From positions 485,563 to 549,562 of the forward strand of contig JAAKBF010000229.1 in NCBI GenBank assembly GCA_012656075.1: a stretch of DNA of 64,000 nucleotides. The letters run 5' to 3'. The DNA is from Phytophthora hibernalis. Its lineage: Eukaryota; Oomycota; Peronosporomycetes; Peronosporales; Peronosporaceae. The translations under genes were made by a program, and so were the position numbers. Shown piece by piece: positions 11,925 to 23,910 of the stretch; position 1 is the stretch's first letter; each line of letters opens with the position of its first letter. The notes under the pieces are model-generated. The model was not told where the DNA came from. It ran no database searches and worked only from the letters and a program-made list of their open reading frames with translations.

Positions 11925-12838
11925 CTTTGCTGCTACTGTTGAAAGTGTGCTACACAGAGCTGGTCGGACGAACTATCCACGTCTACACTCGGTCCTCGAC
12001 ATTGGAGTGGGTACATAAGTCGAAGACATTGTTCGGTCGTACGACCCACTTCGCGGTCATGTTGTCCCCGCGGCACCTGAAGGTTTACCGAGTCAAGGAA
12101 CGCGATTGTGCTTTTACCCAATTACTACAGGCTGGGCTTACCAGCTTTGTTGAACTCGAAGAATCGTTAGCCTCGGTGGCACCACCGTCTCGAGGATCTC
12201 CGACTACTCGGATGGATCCACACTTGCTCTACGCAAGCCTACCGAGGACTTACAATGGCGTGGTGATGTCTTTTGATGGCTCAGCCAAGACGGAGAAGAA
12301 TGGCGGGTATGGTAGTTGCTCATGGATATTATGGAAATTACCAGAATGGACGGTAGTGACGGCTGCGAGTGCTTATCTCGAGACCACCACAGTAAACCTC
12401 GCTGAGTACGCTGGCATGAACAATGGTGTCTTGACCGCACTGGAGCACGGCACCGAGGATTTAATTGTGGTGGGAGACTCGAGACTCGCAATCCAGCAGC
12501 CCCTAGGGGTGATGGCCTGCCGGAAGGAAACTCTGATGGCCCAACTCAACCACCACCGAGAACTCACAGCCAAGCTTCGGTCGGTGAAATATCTCCATGT
12601 GATCCGAGAGTTCAATGCAGCCGCAGACTCGTTAGCTACGGAGGCTCTCAACAGCAAACAGTCCAGCGTGGTCTCAGCCGAAACCAGGAAAACAGAGTTA
12701 ATCGAGTTCAACCGAATCGACGAAGTCATCTACGGACCTTCGCCGGAGGCCGACACGCCAACACTCGGCGAAGCGGCCACCGACGAGAGCGTCGATCAAC
12801 CTAGCGCGGACCCGTGTGGCCCGCCAAGCACCCCGTAA
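11918..12838 (+). CDS. RNase H region of element A with an additional archaeal/plant-type RNase H
   Basis: After the weak native RNase H tail, residues from about 12255 on contain VVMSFDGSAKTEKNGGYGSC, VNLAEYAGMNNGVLTALEH, IVVGDSRLAIQQPLGVM and FNAAADSLATEAL. These give the D-E-D-D metal-binding set of a ribonuclease H of the RVT_3 (archaeal/plant) type. Dual RNase H retroelements are known from plant Tat and from an oomycete lineage that, as I recall, is called Chronos. A Pro/Glu-rich tail (PSPEADTPTLGEAATDE) ends at TAA 12836-12838. Confidence 0.65.
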   Translation: MLALLLLLKVCYTELVGRTIHVYTRSSTLEWVHKSKTLFGRTTHFAVMLSPRHLKVYRVKERDCAFTQLLQAGLTSFVELEESLASVAPPSRGSPTTRMDPHLLYASLPRTYNGVVMSFDGSAKTEKNGGYGSCSWILWKLPEWTVVTAASAYLETTTVNLAEYAGMNNGVLTALEHGTEDLIVVGDSRLAIQQPLGVMACRKETLMAQLNHHRELTAKLRSVKYLHVIREFNAAADSLATEALNSKQSSVVSAETRKTELIEFNRIDEVIYGPSPEADTPTLGEAATDESVDQPSADPCGPPSTP

Positions 12839-13215
12839 CAAATCTTTTTCGATTTTGTGAGGTAAGTACCGGACTACATAACCGTCACGACCCGTCGACA
12901 AGCGAGAGCACAGAAGAAGCGTATCCGGTTTGCGAACGAGCCCTCGGTGATGGACCAGGATGACGCAACACGACGAGACGAAGCAGATGAGGTAGCCTCA
13001 GAGACTCAGAACGAAGCAGAAATCGAGCTACCAACGACTGAGGCCAGCGTCAGAGCACCAAATGCAGACGATGTCGACCCGGTAACCATTCAAGAAGAGC
13101 GAAGACGAAGGATTTCCGCTGCCCATGACGAGGAGCTGAGGTGGACAAACCTCAAGGCCGTTCTCTGAGGCGAGGAAGCTAGCCTGAGTTTTGTGCAGCG
13201 AGAGATGCATGGAAA

Positions 13216-14857
13216 ATGGTCGACAAGTTTGCGCTAAGCGAGGACGGTGTGCTGTATATTATCGGAGCGAACCGTCGGTGGACTAACGAAAACCAAGAGG
13301 AGACCAAGATGCGACTGGTGGTACCCACAACGATGATTCAGGAAGTATTACAGAGCTGCCATGACTCGTTGGAAGGTGGTCACCAAGGTATCGGTCGAAC
13401 ATACCACCGAGCGAAAATGGATTATTATTGGATCGGACTGTATGCAGACGTTGAGCGACATGTGCGGTCCTACCCAGACTGCGGCCCGAGCAAAAGTAGA
13501 CCACAGCTCAGAGGGTACTCGCCTGGGAATGTACTAGTCGAGAGACCATTCCAGCTGGTGTTGATGGAAATCTCGGCGAGGGAATACCGCGCTACTACTG
13601 TTTCAATGCTCATTCACAGGATGCGTTATGGGGAAAGCCATGTCAGATACTACCGCATCAAAAGTGGCTCAGGCGTTCAAAGAGTGTGTCTACCGAAGGA
13701 TCGGAGCGCCAACGATGATTCGTCATGACCGAGACCCTCGGTTAATGAGCGAGGTTTTCCAAGCATTTGCTGAGATGATGCAATCTTGGTTGAGGGTCAC
13801 GTTGAGTTATCGTCCACAAGCAAACGGGCAGCAAGAACGATCAGTCAAAACCGTCGTGCAGTCAGTGCGAGTGTATGCGGAAAACCCGTTGCAACAAGAC
13901 TGGGACGAGATCGCCGAACGACTTGTCTTCGCTATCAACAACTCTCAGGACGGCACTCGGAAGAATACTCCGTTCTACCTCGTTCATGGATGGGATGCAC
14001 GGTCTACGCTGCGAGCAATGTCGTCGTCACTAAAACGAGGATCCCGAGGGCAAGCCGATGCGCTAGCATGGCGCCGAGAAGCGAACCGACAACAAGAAAT
14101 TGCATGGAAAATGGCGATGGAGTACCAGATGGTCGAGAAGGCTCGAAGGGCCCGCGAGCACAACGAGTTGCTTAACCGACGTGAAGCAGCAGCAGTACCG
14201 AGGATTCCAGCGAATGACAGCGAGAACATCGTAGCACCGAATCGCGACGAGAACGAAACCTCGGACACCAGGCAGGAAGAGACTGGGGCATCTCCCGAAG
14301 CTACTGAAGAAGCACCGAGGTCTCTATTCAAGCCTGGGAGCAGGGTGTGGCTCTCCATGGAGCGCGTGAAACCAGGATTGACCAAGAAGTTAGCACACCG
14401 ATGGCATGGGCCATTCCGGATCAAGAAGAAGGTTGAAGAGTTCGCATATGAGCTAGAGCTGCCGGATCGAAGTGGTTATCGGTTCTACCCGGTGGTGCAT
14501 GTCTCACGGGTCAAGGCGGTGAACGAATATGGCGACCGACCGAAGAGTCGGCTGACAGCTGAGGTGACCGAGGATACGAGGATTGATTTTGACGAGGAGC
14601 TGTTACCGGAAGATAGCTGGGAGCCTGACAGAGTGGCAGGCGAATACGAAGTAGAGGCTATTCTGGATGATCAATCACCGCTAACAACGAGCACCAATCG
14701 CGCTGTCGGAGAGTTCAAGATGAAGTGGGTCGGCCATGACGAGCCTACCTGGGAACCAGCATCGAACTTGTCGTGCGACGGGTTGCTTTACGACTATTTG
14801 CTAACTCGACGCAGCGAACGACGACTCCAAATGGCTCAGGTGGCCGACGAGGACTAG
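13216..14857 (+). pseudogene. Integrase with C-terminal chromodomain, element A
   Basis: The frame of 13216-13728 contains the integrase zinc-binding part (CHDSLEGGHQGIGRTYHRAK ... RHVRSYPDCGPSK). The first Cys of the CxxC pair is read as Tyr (codon 13471-13473), which should break zinc binding. A shift near 13630-13730 leads to the frame ending at 14857, with MIRHDRDPRLMSEVF (catalytic Asp), YRPQANGQQERSVKTV (catalytic Glu), the VWLSMERVKPGLTKKLAHRW / GPFRIKKK C-terminal fold and a chromodomain (YEVEAILDDQSP...FKMKWVGHDEPTWEPASNL). Chromodomains target Ty3/Gypsy chromoviruses to marked chromatin. Stop TAG 14855-14857. Confidence 0.75.
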
Positions 14858-15242
14858 CTCGAATCGCTACCGAGGATTGAACAGCCTACGGGGTTGGTAC
14901 AGCCCGTAGAAGCAGACGAAAATGATACTGTACTAGAATGGAAGTCACTGACCACTAAACGACCAAGTCTCCTGGGAGGCTCGGTTTGTGACGGAGAAGT
15001 GACGAGATGAACCTGCCTACGGGGATTATGCAGCCCGTAGCGTCAGACAAAGATGACTACTGGATTAAAATTGTATATGTGTATATGATGTGAACGAACT
15101 CGAAGTGAATTTGGATTAAGTGGAACGGTAATGAACTACACCCGTAATGAACTACGGAGCTCGGACAGCGTGAGATCAGCAAAAGGAATGAACGACGAAG
15201 CACAACAGCGCAAGACCGAGGTTTAGATGTCGGTGGAGGAAG

Positions 15243-18200
15243 CTAAGTCAGCCAACACATCCAGGTTCGACGCCTGGTCAGACACAGACCCGCCGGTGGA
15301 TGTTGGAGTGGCAGCAGGGAAGCTGAATCCTCGGCTTGGCCTTCATCCTTACCTTCATTACCCGCTGGCCCTGGAAGAGCAGCAACCGAAGCCTGAGGGA
15401 TCCACGGAGCCACGATCGAACTTGGAGCCAAGGACGAATCCACCATGATGCCCGAAATCACCTCCGCCTCGATCATGCCACGAGGTACGAGGTACGAATA
15501 GCGGCACCGGAGAATTGCACGGCGCGAAAGTAGTGTTGAATGGGTGACTGGAGGGCGCGTCCACCCAACAGTTCCGCCACATTTGACGAGCATCCAGAGT
15601 CGTGAGCTCGCCGACCCAATCCTCGGACGTCGGAGCCCACTCAATCACTTCGAACGAGTATTGGAGGTAACTGGGTTCCAACAAAAACTCGGTCGGGGCT
15701 TCACGAGGCTTGCCGGAACGCTCGACGCACCACTCCCAACAGCGGTACACCATCTGCTGACGCAAACGGTCCGCTCGGAGGTTCCGAGCCTTGTTGTACT
15801 CAGCCCATGCCGATCGTAATGAGATGACCGAGGGTCGTCACCGAGCCTCTGAGTCATGCTCCGGAGGAAAGCTTCAACGGCCGAGACTTGGACCTAGTGG
15901 CGTCGCTCCCATAGTGCCAGACCGATGTCTCTTTCTCGGTTCGGTCGGTGGACACACCCTGGAATTGACGCCACATCTTGACGAACCGAGCAAACCCAGT
16001 GGCACGAGTCCAAATTTTTGAGCCTGGAGGGTGCTGATCAATGGTGGGTTTACGGTAACTTCGAGCGCACTTGCTGCCACGGGTGACTAGGTTTGACCCA
16101 ATCCGCGATGGCTTGGATGCCAGCCACCGAGCACAGGGACTCAACACCGCGAGCAATGGGTGGAGTCAGGCTGTTGTTGTGGATTTGACACCAAGCCTCT
16201 TGTGCACCCGGAGCAGTGAATCCAGGTAACAGGTACGGGCCAGTCATCAGGGCAAGGCGCTGTGACGGTGTCCCTGGCGCAGTAGGCACTGCCGGCGTGA
16301 ACGTACTTGGGTCGGTGCCAGGAACCGTGGAAAGCGTAGCCGTCATCTGGGTGTATGACCGTCGGAGACCCGACCGAGACCTCGGTGTATGCCCTTGGTC
16401 GGCAGTAGCTGGAGGCGTTGAACCATCGGTGGGCCCTACAATCGAGCCTGCAGGAGTTGATGGCACTATAATCGCAGGAACCGGAGTAGACACCACCACC
16501 GAGGTCACGGGCGTCGTGACCGAGGTGGTGGTCGGAACTCCGGTAGGGACTCGGAGACCGGCTGCGATACAGGAACAGCCGGCACGCTCGGTGGAGTCGG
16601 AGTAAGCTGAGTCGAGACCGACGGAATTGGCGGAGTCACGACCGAGGCTGTCTACGACGACACTGGTGGCGTCGGGGTCGCCGAGGTTTTGGGCGGAGCT
16701 GGAACAATAGGCGACCCCGAGGTCTGAGAAGACTCGAACGATGACGGGGAGCCGATGATGAAGTCATCGGACGCCTCCAGAGTCTCCAGTTCCCTCTGGG
16801 ACCGCAAAGTGGCCAATATCGACGCACTGCGGGTGGACCGACCATCACGACGAGTCGGCGAAGTCACGGATGAGGAAAACGATCCATAAGCGAGGATCGC
16901 GGCCGTCCGGGGATCGGTATCGACCTCATCGCCCGACAAGTCAATGACTTCGGCCGGGGTCGAGGACACCGAGGATCCGGAGGCCGGTGGAGACCCAGGT
17001 GTAGGACTCGGCGGTGATCCGGACGGAAAACTCGGTGGAGACCCAGGTGGAGGACTCAGCGGGGATCCAGGCGAAGGACTCGGAGGAGACACAGGTGGAG
17101 GACTCGGCGGGGTTCCAGGCGGAGGACTCGGTGGAGACCCAGGCGGAGGGCTCGGGGGCGATCCAGCAGGAAGCCCAGACGCATCGAGAGGTGGTGGCGT
17201 ACTGACCGAGGGATTAGGCGTGGGTCCTCGAGCTGGGGCACCCAAACTCTTGGACGGACGATCCAACCGCGTGCTGGCAGGAAGGGTCGACTTTGGCGGT
17301 CCCGACGGAACGTGCGGAGGATACGCCGGCGTCGCCTGTGGTGGCGGAGCTTGGGATACTTGCTGCCGGAGACGCTTGCGCCGATTCCTTCGACGCTGGG
17401 ATACTGACGGAATGAGCGGCAGGTCGTCCGAATCCTCGGAGGCATCACCCGCAGCCGACGCTGCCTGCACGGAGGGTTTCGGCACCGGGTCCGAGGCCTT
17501 GGGTTCTTGATCACTATCCTCCGAGCTCTCCGACGACGCACTCCGACGGCGCTTCGAAGTGATGCTCGGAGGAGAGAGTCCGAGCAACTCCCAGTCGATG
17601 TCGTCTGCGGTAATACCTGAACGAGGGAGAGAAGAGCTTAGGACAACCGATGGAGCAAGGAAAGAAGAGAAGAACGTTCCAGCAGAAGCAAATACCGATG
17701 TGTCAACGTCGTGCTCGTGGAGAGCAGCGTGGCGACGCAGAATGGAGTTCGCCCCGCTTCAAGCTGGCGACTTGAGGAGGGACTGCACCGACCGAGGCTT
17801 GGTCGGAAGCTTCGAGGGCAGCCCGATGCTTGGCCAACTGCTCGGTATAGGCCACCAAGCCATCCTTGAAACGCTCACGGTCCTGGTGGAGGAGTCGCTG
17901 CGTCGACGTCACCGAAGCCTCGGCCGTGGTCGCGCGAGCAGCCCAGAGCCCCACGATGTGGTCGTGGTCGGCGATTGCAGCGTTGGCCTGATGCAGGTGC
18001 GCAGCCGCCTGTTCATGCTCGTCCTTGAGGGCAATGTATGACTGACGGAGGTAGTCACGGGTACGACTCTCGTCGCTGGTAGCTTGGGTGCTGAAACGCT
18101 CGAACTGCTCGCGTTCTCGCGTCTCTGCCTGGAGACGGTCCTCGGTGTCAGCGAGTCGAGCCTTGAGCTCCGCCACCTCGTTACGAAGGTCGACGACGAG

Positions 18201-18832
18201 CTCAGCCTCACCCGGTGGGAGTTGGGCGGAAGCCACAGCGGCATCCAGAATCTCACCGAGGTCTGAGGCCTGCTCTATCCGGCTGTCGAGCGACGAATCG
18301 ACTCGCCGAGGGTGCTGACGGGCAACCCCAACTACGAGCTGACCCAACTGGAGAAGACGCTGCTCGACCAGAGCAGAGACCGAAGGCTCGGTCAAGGCAA
18401 CGGAGGAGGAGCGACACCGGAGGTGTCGGCCTGGCACCCTACCGAGACAAGGCGAGTGTCCCGGGCACCCGGAGGTCCGGAGACCGCCGCAGGAGTATCG
18501 CGGAGCTGGTACGCCAGGACGGGCGAAGCTTCTGGTGACGACGGAGGCGTTGGAAGCGGCGAACCTTCGGCCGCACCACCATCAGCCGGCGGAGGACCAC
18601 CGGGACGTTGTGGAGGCGGTACCGAAGGCTCGGCGGGGCCAGGAACGTCGGCAGGAGCGTCGGCAGACTCCGGCGATCGTGCCTGTGATATAGAAGGAAG
18701 ATGAAACGACGAGTCAGAAGGAGCGCAGGATGTGGCGGTGGTGAAGATGGAGCAGCTAACCTCGTCACTCGGAGTGATGGCACGGAGAGCGGCGGCGGTG
18801 GCGTCGCTGAGAAGACGCAACGGATGAGCCAT
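15243..18832 (-). pseudogene. Long antisense ORF between pol and 3' LTR of element A (Pro-rich, coiled coil)
   Basis: On the minus strand, ATG at 18832-18830 opens MAHPLRLLSDATAAALRAIT. The open frames then chain through 18832-18392 (Pro/Ser-rich), 18437-17703 (a long coiled coil: LVVDLRNEVAELKARLADTE ... DRLQAETREREQFERF), 17587-16652 (SKRRRSASSESSEDSDQEPK and a run of SPPSPPPGSP-type repeats), 16508-16050, 16156-15854, 15765-15358 and 15644-15243 (LVPRGMIEAEVISGIMVDSS). The frame jumps are single-base shifts like those in pol. The total is about 1,190 codons. No enzyme motif is recognised. It could be a Gag-like or accessory protein. The alternative is the remnant of another element in reverse orientation; shared CCGAGG usage argues against that. 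Confidence 0.5.
16985..17175. repeat. Tandem Pro/Ser-coding repeat inside the antisense ORF
   Basis: Units of 24 bp such as GGAGGACTCGGTGGAGACCC recur about seven to eight times. On the minus strand they encode GSPPSPPP-type octads. The array will be slippage-prone and length-polymorphic. Confidence 0.7.
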
Positions 18833-18961
18833 GGTGCGAAGATGCGAAGCACCACGACGCACACTACTTGTGGAAGCTTGCGTCGAGGCGGGGGCAGTTG
18901 TGGTGTTGGGTTTTGGGGCGCTCGGTCGCCAGTCGGCAAGGTTGCCCTTGCTGAAGGAAAG

Positions 18962-19769
18962 TGATCGGCGTGCCCTGATTGGCGGATTACATTCCCCGCG
19001 CCACAGTGACCACGATAGTTTAGTGACCGAGGCCTCGGTCGGGTATAATAAATTCCCGGCCGAGGGTACGAATACCCATTTCAGTTTCGTACCCTCGGTA
19101 TTATAGAGCCGGGTACAGGATCACATACTGGGATCGGTTCACACTGGATATTTGTATTTAGATATAGGACTAGCTAAAGGATTGACTACAGAGGCTCTCA
19201 GAGCCATAGATGAATAGAAATAAATCAGCAGTCTTCCCCCAAGTCACCAAGGGTCAAGTCCGTCTTCGGTAAGTCTAGCTAGCTTATCTTAGGGTCTGGA
19301 TACGCTCGGCTTGTGGGATGCTGGTCAGCGAGCCTAAGGTACATTGAACCGAGGGTTTGTTGCTGGTCAGTCCAAGAGATTAGAGTGGCCGAGTGTTGAG
19401 AGCGACGAGATGCGTCGTTCACCATATATTATAGTGGAACCGAGTGTTCCATTCATATTTTACTATCCGTCGAGGTTTTACCTCGGCAAACACGTATTAG
19501 GCTTGACAGCTGGTACCCTTCCTTCTGAGGGACTGCGGGGTTCGCGCGAAAGCGCAATATTGCATACTAGCCCTCGCTCGTGGCTAGTGGTACAGGTTAT
19601 TGGGTTGGCCTAAACAACCTAGGTGTGCAGAGGGTTCACATCCAACCCGGCGTAAGGGATTGCTCCTGGTCTTCAGGTTTGATCCAACGTTCGTTGGCCT
19701 GACAAGGAAGCGAGTGTTGTTGGTGGGACTCATACCATTCGGTAGTGAGAATTTCTGTGTAATCCTACA
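18962..19769 (+). repeat. Putative 3' LTR of element A
   Basis: A purine tract (GAAGGAAAG, 18953-18961) that could serve as the polypurine primer precedes TG at 18962. The next 800 bp are non-coding and contain palindromic promoter-like words (GACCGAGGCCTCGGTCGGGT near 19023-19042, and GGGTACGAATACCC). A CA near 19768-19769 is the candidate end. No second copy exists in the window, so the borders are a guess. Confidence 0.3.
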
Positions 19770-19779
19770 CGACACCCAG

Positions 19780-19885
19780 TCAGCGTCGCAACCTCCAGTC
19801 GTCGCATTCGCAGGCCGTCGCAGCCTCCAGTCGTCGCAGTAGCCTTCAGTCGTCTCAGGCGCACGTCGTCGCAGGAGCAGTGGCT
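19780..19885. repeat. Short tandem repeat (CGTCGCAGCCTCCAGT-like)
   Basis: Four to five degenerate copies of GTCGCA(G/A)CCTCCAGTC lie between the putative LTR and the next gene. Confidence 0.55.
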
Positions 19886-22800
19886 GGGTAGCTTGGTGAC
19901 GCTGCCACGTGGTTCGCTTGTAGGAGGGGCATTCTCACATGAAGGGCTCAGAGAAAGCGGGCTGATATTTAAAAATAAAGATGAGAGGGATAAAGCGGGA
20001 ATAATATCACGTTGTAATTTACCGAGAGCGAGGGGGATGGGCGTATTTTACCGGTCCTCGGCCATACAATCTCGTTGGTGATGGTAGTCTTTTCCTTATT
20101 AAAACGGCATTCTAGATTATGGAAGCTTAATTAATTGCGTCATCGAATTTGAAAACCCGTGTTAAATTCTACCCACCCGCGTAGGGCATTTTTTAAACCC
20201 GGGTTTTCCGCAACCCTGGAATTTGGGCTTAACGCCACGAGTTGCTCTCTTCCTGATGTTGTAAAGCAATCGATTAACAGTAAGTATTGGACGTACATGT
20301 AGCTCTAAGAGGTTCCGTGTTCCGGAACTTCCGTGTCAGTCCCGGACGTGAAATCTGTGGCCTGTAGTGGCTGGAGCGAGGTCCAGCGGTATCTACCGCT
20401 CGATTAGGCGCTGCGAGTCCCACGTCGACGCGCTGCACTTGAACTCTTGTCTGCTGCTCCGCTGTACACAATGAGACTCGACAGGCTGTTCGCGTGGCAG
20501 CTACTGACTTGGTTTGCCACTCGCTCCGAGGGTCTTCTACAACGTCGCGAGCTGGATGAGCTCTGGGACCCAGCAGCCAAGGTTTCGGCCTCTTACGACG
20601 CCTTACGGGACGTTGCACGCGGGTTGCACCACGTCGAGGCAGCCGACGCGAACGCGTTTGCGTTGTTGAGTATCACTCCGGCGTTTACTAGCGATCTGTC
20701 GCCTTCCACCCACGTTTCGTACAACTGCACGTCGACGTCAGCCATTTGGAATCTCCAGCAAGACCCCAACGTCCTGCGTCTGGAGCAGTTCGAGACCGAG
20801 GACAGTGATGCCTTGCCAGTGCCACCAATCAACTCGCAGACTGCTCCAATCTGACGTCGTCAATGGATCGCGTTGTGATCGGCCACACGTTCTTTGGGAT
20901 TGAGTTTAGTAGGACGCCCGTGTACTTTAACGTGGTGAACATCTCTAAGTTGAACGACACTAAACGCGGCTCAAGGTCACCGTTGGAGGTATGCCAAGTG
21001 AGGCTGGAGTTGACACAGGCCACGTTTGCCCAAGTCTATCCAGACTGCAAGATAAAGTTCCGTTCCACTGACATTGCGAACCTCATTCGGACAGAGTCGC
21101 ACGAGACTGCCGCAATAAAGCTTCGCAGTCTTGAAGCGAGCTCATTCGGATTTGTGAAGGACTCTTCCTGCAAATATGACTGCGGTGAAAAGGGTGACGC
21201 GGGGAGATCGACGTCGACAAGTGCTGGTCTAAAGACGCTGGTGCGTGGACTGAAGCGCAGTGCAAAGTGCAGTTCTACGCGAAAAACAGCAAAATGCAGC
21301 AGCGAGTGCGGCTACGAAGGCGACAACGAGACGTTGCCTCCAAATCAATGTTACGACTGTTCCTCCAGTGATGACTCGTGTGAGTCCAGCTATTCGTCAA
21401 CAGACGATGGATGTTGTCGAGTGTTGGAGTGCGAGACTGTTGAAGACACCGCTGCTGTCTCTCCTTGTCCCTCGTGGAACTTGGACGACGATGCCTTGAC
21501 CGTGAGCAACTCGAGCTACCCAATATTTGAAACAGGCAATTGCTCCGACACGACTGATCTATCTATTGATTGCTGCCGTGTCACGTGCGAAAACTGTTTC
21601 CTCATTGTTTCAATCGCGTCCATGTTTGCCGATGTGGAAATTGTTGGGTTGACTTTTGATGAAGCAATTGCGATGGAATTAACTGGTAATGCCAATCTCG
21701 AGGTGGCCTTGTTTGCACCCAACGGGTGTTCTCTTGACGAGACGACACAGCTTAAAAATGCCAGCTTCACCATACAACAGGTACTTCGTATCAATATTGA
21801 GATTACCATGGGCTTGGACCTACGCAGGAAACTATCTCTCCAACCGCATAGATCGACTGCATTGATAGGAGCCACCGCGGAGCTGCAGAGTTTGACAGCA
21901 GGATCGCTTCGGTCCGAAACGTTTCATGACGTGCACATTACGAGCAACATCTCCAACAAACTCACTCAAAGCAGCTTCGACCTTGAAATGGGACTGAGCT
22001 GATCCCATCATTTCAAGCTTCTCTCGTTGCTAAAGGGGCTCGCGCGAGTTGGCGTGAAAGCAGAATTCATGATCTTCGTCGATATAAACAGCGCTTTTCA
22101 ATTCCCCGAGCCGTTTGCAGGTCTCTCGTCGGAGTATTTTGACGACTCATCGCTGTGGTATGGTGGTGACTGCCGACTGCCGCATTTTATGGAGTACAAT
22201 TGCAATGCCGGCTACGGAGAAGTCAACATTTCGATTCCGCTGTCAGTCTATATTCCTGCCATTGGCAACAAAAGCAGCGAGCTCGATATTGTGTCGTCTT
22301 CGGATCGCACTAGCTACAGTCTATTCAGCGGCTGCGTTGCCACTGCGTACGACGCGGAAATTATCCTCTTGGCCGCCATCGACACGGTGTCCTCTCTGTC
22401 GGATGAAAAGAGGGAGGCGCTGCAAACTATTCTTATGTGGACACTAGGCATGAACAGTTATTCCGGTGATGCTATGGAGATTACGGAACAAGCTCATCTT
22501 CGATGGAGAAGCAACAACGATACAAGCAACACAAGCAGCAGTACTAGCAGCTGGAACCTACCAAGTCATGGCAGTGGTCAGCGCGTGGAAACGAAAGAAA
22601 AAAGCAGAATCCAAGGACACTGCCTCAGCTCGTGTCTCAGCATCATGATGATGATCGACATGTCCTCGCAGACGCAAACACTAGCGAAATGGATGGTGCA
22701 GTATCATTTCAGCACAACTACAGAGGAACAAGTACTAGGGGGCTGGATATTACTCAAAGAAGAAGATGACAAGGCGTGGCACACGGTTGAAGCGGCAAGC

Positions 22801-23472
22801 CTCTCGACTGAAGGATCAAGAAGCAGAAATGCGATGGCAATACTGGACCAAGGGCTCCAAGCACTCAAGCACCACGAGGACGCAGCAAAAGTGTACCTCA
22901 GAATCGACAGTGTGGACAAAACAGTCCAGAAGCACCTTAACACCAAGAAGGAACACAATGAAGACAACAACCCAGAGCAACAAATGGACAAGAACTACAC
23001 CAGTTCTTTGTCGTCCAGTGGGGACTCCAGCAAAAGCAAGCCTCGAAGCTGTGCGTCTGCTGGCGAAAGCACAATCAACACAAACGTATAACCTAAGGGA
23101 CCCATCAGGAACATCACAGGACCCGCTCTTCGTATACCTACGACACTTCCAATGCCACCAACAGCAAAGCGCTCCAAGACAGACAAACGACATCAAGTCG
23201 CGTCTTACATATTACAAGGATTCTATAGGAAAATAACATAACATCAAATAGAAGGCCATTTATCATCAAACTAGGCATGAACCTGATTTTGTGAACATCA
23301 CCTCTGTATCCAGCGCCACAGGCGAAATTTCCATCACACTATCCGTGCCCCCTCACTGGCGAACTCTATCCGAATGCATCGGATTTCGAGTCGGAAGTGT
23401 ATAAGCGAGCGAAGAACGAAAGCTTCGCCAGAACGATTTCCAACTATGTTGGATTAGCAATCGCTTCACTGT

Positions 23473-23477
23473 GTGGT
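23473..23477. other. Target-site duplication GTGGT (left copy)
   Basis: The five bases before the left LTR of element C equal the five bases after its right LTR (28896-28900). Confidence 0.85.
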
Positions 23478-23893
23478 TATGGCAAGTGCTGCTTTGATGG
23501 CAAATTGAATTGTGTCTTTATTGCTGTTTGCCTCATTCAATCTTGTTTGCTCGTCTTCTCATATGCAGTGCCCTAGGTGTGGCCCTTGTGCTGGAAGGAC
23601 ACCGCCTTGGGCTGCTAGAATGTATGTCGATTGCTCCACGTTGATTCCACACCGGATGCAGCAAGCGGCAGCATCACAAGTTGATTACCTTGTGATTGCT
23701 TATCGTCGTCGGGAATACTGGTGGCTTTGGTCCGCAGCAGCACTGAGTGCTGGTGCTGATTGCTCGGTGATTGCTACACCTTGAAGTGCTTGCAACGGAT
23801 TGCGAAGTCACCATAGAATGTGTGTGGTCAACTGAGTGACGTTCATGCAACATGCAGTGCGATAAGAGGAACGTGGCTGTAGGAATCCCCACA
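23478..23893 (-). repeat. 3' LTR of element C
   Basis: 416 bp, nearly identical to 28477-28895. Read on the minus strand it starts TGTGGGGATTCC and ends CTTGCCATA; ending in TA rather than CA is unusual, but the GTGGT duplication fixes the border. Confidence 0.9.
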
Positions 23894-23910
23894 GTGCCCC
23901 CAAGTCATGC

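Larger units (their letters stand above)
8690..19769 (+). mobile_element. Ty3/Gypsy LTR retrotransposon 'A', 5'-truncated, with chromodomain and antisense ORF
   Basis: The order on the + strand is: gag zinc-knuckle end, aspartic protease, reverse transcriptase, RNase H, a second archaeal/plant-type RNase H, integrase with C-terminal chromodomain (stop 14857), then an antisense ORF (18832 to about 15243, minus) and a putative 3' LTR. The 5' LTR and most of gag are missing. Hexamers CCGAGG/CCTCGG recur visibly through pol, the antisense ORF and the LTR region, which supports one origin for the whole 11 kb. Many frameshifts and several stops make it non-autonomous as read. Confidence 0.75.

Noticed and set aside
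16944..17510. Gly-rich + strand ORF opposite the antisense ORF of element A
   Set aside because: It is the complement of the SPPSPPPGSP repeats; composition is explained entirely by the other strand.
20471..20600. Possible RXLR or CRN-type effector at the start of the Cys-rich gene
   Set aside because: A signal peptide is plausible but there is only RREL, no RxLR-EER or LFLAK motif, and the downstream protein is large and Cys-rich. No effector motif was found elsewhere in the window.
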